This document shows positions 58,250-64,000 of a DNA stretch of 64,000 nucleotides, piece after piece. This stretch comes from Gonocerus acuteangulatus (lineage: Eukaryota; Arthropoda; Insecta; Hemiptera; Coreidae). Under the pieces are notes generated by a model. That model made no database searches and had not been told where the DNA came from. It saw nothing but the letters and a program-made list of their open reading frames with translations. The stretch spans positions 39,010,336-39,074,335 of the forward strand of contig OX328125.1 of NCBI GenBank assembly GCA_946811695.1, given 5' to 3'. The position numbers and the translations under genes are program-made. Position 1 is the stretch's first letter. Every line of letters begins with the position of its first letter.

Positions 58250-58390
58250 TGATAGGAGGTATAAAAAGCACTACCCACACGAAGTGGTGATATGAAAGGC
58301 ATGTACGAATCTGTGAGGTCTGCTCGGGAGGGAATAAATTACCAGACCTTTGGTCTGTTATGGGAATGATTTTTTTTTTATGGAAGATTG
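58250..58390 (+). repeat. Possible SINE-3 3' end
   Basis: CAGACCTTTGGTCTGTTATGGGAATGATTTTTT (over two blocks) resembles the SINE-3 terminus GGCCTGTTACGGGACTGATTTTT. Diverged. Confidence 0.4.
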
Positions 58391-58764
58391 AGAATCACTT
58401 CATGCGCATATATATTTTAAAATATTGCGTTAGGAAGCCAAATTTTGAAGAAGGAAGAGCATAAACTATGAGTATAAATGTATATATACATGCTTACACG
58501 TACTATGTTGGGTTTGTGTCAATGATATCAATAGATCTTCGGGGTTTCTTGAAGCAACAATCGGCTAGATTTATGTGATTCCGGATTACATTCCCATAAA
58601 TTTCTTATTATTGATCCCCATTCGATCTCCGGGAAACCTGCCAGCGATGTTCGACCTGGACTTGTCCTATGGCGAGGACTACTTGGCAAGCTTCAAGAAG
58701 GAAAACCATAAACCATTATTAATGGCTTGTGGCTTACCATTACTTGAACCAAAATAAAAGCCAC

Positions 58765-59085
58765 GCCCTTGTAGCTTCTCTAAATGAAACCATTTTCAAA
58801 GCGATATCTGTAACTTTTTTCGTGAAAAGTGGATAGAACTAGTTTTTCTAACTAATTTTCGTTTCGGGTAATTGGGATCGTTGGATTTAGTTTCAAACTA
58901 AGATATTTAAATTTTGGTTACTTTTGGAGTTAAGGAAGTATTGGAAAACAAACATTTTTATTATCAGACTTGAGCAGTTTTAAGATTTTCTTAAATATTG
59001 GCGAAATCTTGGTAAATAGAAAGTTAGGCTTCAAAAGCTTTATAAATTTCCTAAAAATGTTTCTGAAGTAATTTTCGATAAGTAA
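58765..59085 (-). repeat. HINE-B internal fragment
   Basis: AATGAAACCATTTTCAAAGC, CGATATCTGTAAC, GGTTACTTTTGGAGTTAAGG, in the same order as 61180-61380. Confidence 0.65.
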
Positions 59086-59094
59086 AGATGGAAT

Positions 59095-59215
59095 GGTTGG
59101 GATTCGGCTAAAGAAACGTCGATACGATTTTTGTTAAAAAAAAATCTATATTTAGGACGTTTTGGCTACTCATTGGTAGCCTTCGTCAGCTAAAATGACC
59201 AGAAAAACAGAAATT
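59095..59215 (-). ncRNA. Hammerhead-like sequence
   Basis: Minus strand over 59155-59189: CTGACGA, stem AGGCTACC..GGTAGCC type, AAAACGTCC. A downstream GACGTTTC (about 59113-59120 on the plus strand as GAAACGTC) could pair with CGTC to make stem III. The outer GGGATTCGGCT arm matches 54287. The core has CTGACGA for CTGATGA and A for G12, so activity is doubtful. Confidence 0.35.
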
Positions 59216-59336
59216 AATTCAGAAAAAAAAGAGTTTATAATTGACATAAGTAACAGAACTTATTATAAAAAAAAAACAATTTGGTCTTAAATTCTTAGAA
59301 TGAAAATCAATAGAATAGAAACATAACAAAAAAAAG

Positions 59337-60281
59337 TCCGACTCGCAGGAACTGCATCATCTTAGCGCGGTTCCGTTCTTATCCCTAGACTCATTTAGAA
59401 TGATTAAAATAGAAGCTGTTATTATTTTGGGTCCACATTTCTAGAAAGGTCTTACCTTTACGATCTTACCTGGATGGGTCGGCCAACCCTCCCTAGGAAG
59501 GACCCCGCTATGCAGTTGAAAAGCTATATCTTGGAAATCCATATCTCTAACATTAAATTATTTTTCTTAACCTGATTTATTATCAAATACATTATCCAAC
59601 TATAAGCAATTAAAAAATAACAAGGAATAAAAACAGACAAAAAGAACAGTTCGAATAAGCGAAATCAATTACTTTAAAGTTTAAGCACTTATTTCTCCGA
59701 TTGTCATCGCCTAATCAAAACTTTCATCAGAACCTTTTTTTGTAAAGTATTTAGTAAGCTTTCTAATGGTATTCTTCCGTTAACCAAGATTCTCAACCTT
59801 TTTCGAGATATTAAGGAAAGAATACAAAGTTACCAAAACTTTTTATGTCTGTTAATAAAATATTTTATTCTAACCCTTCCTTAACTCCAAACGTAACCAA
59901 AATTTCAACATATTAGTTTTAATGAAAGTAGAGCATGCAGAAAATGTTTCAACTGAATCCCATGATACTAAGTACCCAAACCAAAAACGGTATTCAAAAA
60001 CTATTTTTCCAATTTTCTCGAAAACGGTTAAAGCTATCGCCTTGAAAATGGTTTCATTCGTTTTCCTAGCCCAAGGAGCCTATAAAACGAGTACTTACAA
60101 GCTTATGAACTCAGAAACGTAAGCGTTACGATTTTTTTTGCGTGAATTTCGCCCCAAACGCCATCTTCCAGTAGGCGGATTCTGCTGGTTAACGAACTTG
60201 ATCTTTCAAATTAGATGAAAGATTTTTGTACCAAATTTCATTAAAATCGGACCATTCGTCTTCGACCTAGAGAGAGAACAG

Positions 60282-60354
<73 letters not shown>

Positions 60355-60489
60355 AATTTTAACCACCATCATTTTCGGTCTCTAGGGGTTCTGAAACGCA
60401 AAATTTTCTAGACGGCACTTCCGGATTGCGTCGTGAGGTCAACCTCATAAGCGGGTTCTCCCTATGGAGATAGGGAGTAACCGCGCTAA
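59337..60489 (+). mobile_element. HINE-B copy 1, full-length
   Basis: Starts TCCGACTCGCAGGAACTGCA with the subterminal TCTTAGCGCGGTTCC, the inverse of the 3' end GGNNAACCGCGCTAA. (TA)n at 60284-60350. Then TTTCGGTCTCTAGGGGTTCT, a 3' hairpin (GCGGGTTCTCCCTATGG / ATAGGGAGTAACCGC) and GCTAAAA. The 66-aa frame at 59922-60122 recurs reversed at 61121-61321 because both lie in HINE-B copies, and is not a host gene. Confidence 0.82.
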
Positions 60490-60756
60490 AAGGAATCTAC
60501 CAGGGTGTATGCAACTGAAAACAAACCAGGTTGTGGGAGGAGGTCGGTAGGGATCAAACACCTGTTTATGACATTTTATGACAGGAAAGGAGAAAAAGGT
60601 GTTAATGGAAGGATACACAAGGGGCATGGGAAAATACTAGGTGGGAGGTCGGGAGAGTTTTTGAAAAATATTAGCGTAAATATTTTATGACCTAGCTTAA
60701 ATTCATAACGAAAAATAATACGGATTTCCGTTGAAGTCATAATTTAAGTTTTATTT

Positions 60757-60892
60757 TTAGCGCGGTTCCTCCCTCCCCCATAGGGAGGAACCCCGCTTAT
60801 AAGGTTAATACAATGAAACAATCCGGAAGTGCCGACAAGAAAATTTCGCGTTTCAGAACCCCTAGAGACCGAAAATAACGGTGGTTCAAATT

Positions 60893-60961
<69 letters not shown>

Positions 60962-61710
60962 CTGTTTGCTCATTCCTGGCTTCCCTGATGGGCCGATTTT
61001 GATGAAATTTGGTACAAAAATCTGTCGTCCAATTTGAAAGGTCAAGTTCGTTAACCAGCAAAATCCGCACACTGGAAGATGACGTTTGGGGCGAAATTCG
61101 CGCGCAAAAAATCGTAGCGCTTACGTTTTTGAGTTCATAAGCTTGTAAGTACTCTTTTTATAGGCTTCTTGGGCTAGGAAAACGAATGAAACCATTTTCA
61201 AGGCGATAGCTTTAACCGTTTTCGAGAAAACTGAAAAAATAATTTTTGAATGCCGTTTTTGGTTTGGGTACTTAGAATCATGGGACTCAGTTGAAACATT
61301 TACTGCATGTTCTACATTCATTAAAACTAATATGTAGAAATTTTGGTTGCGTTTGTAGTTAAGGAAGGGTTAGAATAAAATATGTTATTAACAGACATAA
61401 AAAAGTTTTGGTAACTTTGTAAACTTTCCTTAATATCTCGAAAAAGGTTAAGAATTTGGGAAACGGAAGAATACCATTAGAAAGCTTACTAAATGCGCTA
61501 CAAAAAAGATTCTGAAACAATTTTTGATTAGGCTATGTCAATCGGAGAAATAAGTGCTTAAACTTTGAAGTAATTGATTTCGTTTATTCGAACGGTTCTT
61601 TTTGTTTGTTTTTATTCCTTTTTATTTTTTAACTGCTTAAAGTTGGATAATGTATTTGACAATAAAACAGATTAATTAAAATAAGAAAAACAATTCATTG
61701 TTAAAAATAT
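60757..61710 (-). mobile_element. HINE-B copy 2, 3' part, inverted relative to copy 1
   Basis: TTAGCGCGGTTCCTCCCTCC, hairpin GGAGGAACCCCGC, (TA)n at 60895-60957, GAAATTTGGTACAAAAATC, matching copy 1 to about 61705, where a mariner-like end begins. A detached 5' terminus in the same orientation lies at 63430-63498. Confidence 0.8.
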
Positions 61711-62954
61711 ATCAGGCTGTACCGTATGAAATGTCAGTTTTGGATTTGTCGATTTCCTTCAAATGTCTTGAAACTGTCGAGGCTCCTACTCCGAGTTCTT
61801 TGGCATATTCCCTAGTGTTTTTAATTGCTTATAGTAGTCAAATGTATTTGTCAATAAAACAGGATACGTATAATTAGAATCAATATTTTGTTTGTTAGAA
61901 TTCGAAGATGCCGTATGAATATCTAGATTACAGTACTGGTGTTGATTTCGTTCTTTAGAATTATTCTTGGTATTCCCTATTTTCATCTCTTACCCATAGT
62001 TTTTTATTGTTAGTAGGTTTTTCTTATTGATTATAGAATATAAATCTATTTGGCTATAAAACAGGATACGTAAAATTAGTGACAATATTTCGGAGATTTC
62101 TCAGCGAAATACTTTTAAGATTTTCTACCACCACGAACGGCTTTTTTCCTCTATTTTTATCCACTAGATAGGCTTTATTTTGCATATTATTCTATATAAG
62201 TTTTATTCAGCAGGGGATTCTGATGAAATGTCGTGTTTTTGCTGTGGATTTTAAATACGATGTATCTATAATTGGATAACATTAGCGAGTCTACATAGTT
62301 AAGAACCGACGACGGAGGATTACTTCTTGCTATGATTTAGTCTACATATGTATATTAATAAGTCCTAAATCCAAAAAATAAACTTCACAACGGTTAGATA
62401 CTATGAGCGAATATGGCGGTTCAATGCCCGTAGAAACAAGGGGGCCGCAGGAAATTTACCTGCTAAGAGTTAATCCTCAAGAGCTGTAAATATACCCCAG
62501 GTATCTGCCGACACAAATACAAAGCCTAGGCGGAGAGCACCCCAAAAACTCAGATCCAAACATAAGGTTATATACTAAATATTCATAAAGACTACTTAGT
62601 TGTAAACCGATTCATCAATTAGCAATCAATAGTTTTCAACAAAGGTTATATACTAAATATTGATAAAAAGTATTTAATTAGAAAAAAAAAACAATATTCC
62701 ACAAGACTTGTTTTTGGTCCATTTGTGTCTACTCCATAGACTTAATTAGGTATATTATTCTATTGTAGTTGGGCAACTAAACTTTGTTTTATTTTGTTAA
62801 ATAAAGTTTTTTTTCTTGACTTGTTATTCGTCAAGACTTTTATTTGTCCTTGTGTATTTACTAGATAGGCTTTATTCGGCATATTATTCTATATAGGCTA
62901 TATTAGGCTGGGTATTCTTCTCAATATTGTGTACTTCTTCTTGATCCTTCTGTA

Positions 62955-63203
62955 CATAGGCGTATATAAAAACAATTTCGGGGGGAGGGGGGCTAAGACC
63001 ATTTCCAGGGTATGGAATACTAAATATTTAGAGCTTGGAATAGTTTTAGGCAACTAAAACGCTATTACACGTAAAATAAAATATGTTTTATGAACTAAGT
63101 GATCTTATTTAATTTATTTTTAAGGGTTTTACGAGAAGTTTTTATCATCAATTCAAAATTTCGGGAGGGGCTGCAGCCCCCCCCCCTCATATACGCCCAT
63201 GCT
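62955..63203 (+). mobile_element. G-rich MITE copy
   Basis: CATAGGCGTATATAAAAACA, TTTCGGGGGGAGGGG, GGTATGGAATACTAAATATT, GCAACTAAAACGCTATTACA, AACTAAGTGATCTTATTTAA, CTGCAG, CATATACGCCCATG. Confidence 0.85.
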
Positions 63204-63429
63204 TCTGTATCCTCTAGAAAGGCTTTATTAGGTATATTTTGTATTGATTTATAGAGCTTTGCTTTAGAATGAGAGCCAGATTCTGTGATTTCCGCTTCTG
63301 TGTAAAAGTTAGCTACTGTCGGTGTCCCTGACGCCTTAATATCACTTTTATTCGAGATGTTCGAGAGGATTTTGACAATTTTCACGAGATATATAAAAAA
63401 AAAAAAAAAAAAAAAAAATATTTCTTTTC

Positions 63430-63498
63430 TAAGCTTATCAAATGGCACTAAGGACATGACGGAACCGCGCTAAGATGCTGCAGTTCTTGCGAGTCGGA
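63430..63498 (-). repeat. HINE-B 5' terminus
   Basis: Minus strand: TCCGACTCGCAAGAACTGCA, GCATCTTAGCGCGGTTCCGT, CATGTCC. It may be the displaced 5' end of copy 2. Confidence 0.7.
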
Positions 63499-63734
63499 CT
63501 TTTTTTTCTCATAGGATCGTTCTCACAACACAGTAAGCAAGTAACTGATTATATAATAGGAATAAAAGAGCTTTAATTCTGTATGAACAACAATGATGTT
63601 TGTAAATAATGATATAAAAAAGGGAAAGGATTAAATCGCAAAGTAAACAAAACTGACATTTCATACGGTACAGCCTCATAATTGCAAGAAGCAAAGATGA
63701 CTGGCAGCCATTATTGTTTAACAATTGTATTATT

Positions 63735-64000
63735 CCTTTAATCTACTCTCAAGAACAAATGAACTAGTTAAAGAATCATTTCGATATTATTTTCCAAACT
63801 CGAGATATAAAATATTGAATTTTCAATTTAGTTTATTTTATTTCTTAGGTCCTAAGGCGCATTGGATGAAACGTTCGTACACGTGTCGGCAATTTTTCAA
63901 TGCAAAATCACCAACAAATTATGTTCATCTGTAGACATTTTCAACTTTTTTCCCCTTTTAAAATGAGTTCATAATTTTTATTTTTCAATATGTTTTAGAG
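63735..64000 (+). repeat. Fragment of the 47428-49898 foldback family
   Basis: TCTACTCTCAAGAACAAATG, AAAGAATCATTTCGATATT, CTAAGGCGCATTGGATGAAA, GTACACGTGTCGGCAATTTT. The following GTTCATCTGTAGACATTTTC also occurs at about 18427. Confidence 0.7.

Larger units (their letters stand above)
61712..63678. mobile_element. Mariner-like fragment between 29-bp inverted repeats
   Basis: AGGCTGTACCGTATGAAATG..TTTTG (61714-61742) is perfectly inverted at 63648-63676. Next to the left copy the minus strand encodes REYAKELGVGASTVSRHLKE, the first HTH of mariner transposases. The rest holds unrelated repeats, so the span as a single element is uncertain. Confidence 0.5.
53080..64000 (+). other. KLF first intron (to window end), repeat-filled
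   Basis: No exon encoding ERPF..TW..FSRSDEL was found on the plus strand. 53180-54280 and 55000-56140 are the least repetitive parts. Poly-T (57798-57839) and poly-A (58124-58148, 63396-63418) tracts occur without a recognised SINE body. Confidence 0.55.

Noticed and set aside
59922..61321. 66-aa protein present twice (KVEHAENVSTESHD..)
   Set aside because: It looks like a conserved gene pair, but both copies lie at the same place inside HINE-B copies 1 and 2; similarity reflects the repeat.
1..64000. CRISPR arrays, operons or bacterial defence systems
   Set aside because: The regular repeats are SINE, MITE and HINE copies; spliced genes show the DNA is eukaryotic nuclear.

Overview
This is an AT-rich eukaryotic window, most likely from an arthropod and probably an insect. 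The evidence is intron-split nuclear genes with GT-AG junctions, a ribosomal protein S3 N-terminus of the insect LPISKKRK type, tRNA-derived SINEs, and a dense load of Tc1/mariner, hAT, Helitron/Helentron, piggyBac-like and non-LTR elements. Three host genes can be supported; almost everything else is repeats inserted into repeats.

Genes. (1) RPS3, minus strand, complete: four exons (15820-15852, 11904-12223, 9969-10156, 8505-8680) join in frame to 238 codons plus stop. (2) LTV1, the 40S ribosome assembly and export factor, minus strand, complete by my reading: ten exons from 37574 down to 23733 join in frame to 422 codons plus stop, with introns inflated by transposons. (3) The first coding exon of a KLF9/13/16-type Krueppel-like factor, plus strand, 52599-53079. 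It encodes an N-terminal AAxxL helix, an acidic region and zinc finger 1, and stops at a splice donor inside the finger-1/finger-2 linker. The remaining fingers lie outside the window. RPS3 and LTV1 are co-oriented neighbours. Their yeast counterparts bind each other on pre-40S particles (Enp1-Ltv1-Rps3), so the pairing is notable.

Layout. 1-2.3 kb: AT-rich sequence, a SINE fragment and a cluster of GCGACATGTCGC palindromes. 2.3-2.5 kb: a small foldback with a hammerhead-like core. 4.6-6.4 kb: two Helitrons joined end to end. 8.5-15.9 kb: RPS3, whose first intron holds a Tc1 element inserted in the end of a foldback MITE and itself hit by a SINE. 16-20 kb: foldbacks, a (TA)n hairpin and a 2.3-kb hAT with a perfect 8-bp target duplication. 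20.4-23.5 kb: a G-rich MITE, a HINE-like element and Tc1 debris. 23.7-37.6 kb: LTV1, with a piggyBac-like MITE, a LINE nested in an older reverse-transcriptase pseudogene and a SINE split by a 3.4-kb insertion. 38-52 kb: mostly HINE-like elements with (TA)n cores, foldbacks, SINEs and a LINE tail. 52.3-64 kb: KLF promoter, exon 1 and a long first intron with more HINE-like copies, mariner debris and hammerhead-like sequences.

The dominant unrecognised structure is a pair of related non-autonomous families, called HINE-A and HINE-B here. Both start TCCG(T/A)C..CGCAGGA(G/A)CTGC. Both carry a 5' subterminal motif that is the inverse complement of the 3' end, a central (TA)n tract, and a 3' hairpin followed by GCTAAAA. 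This matches Helentron-associated interspersed elements (such as Drosophila DINE-1) and explains most of the long TA microsatellites.
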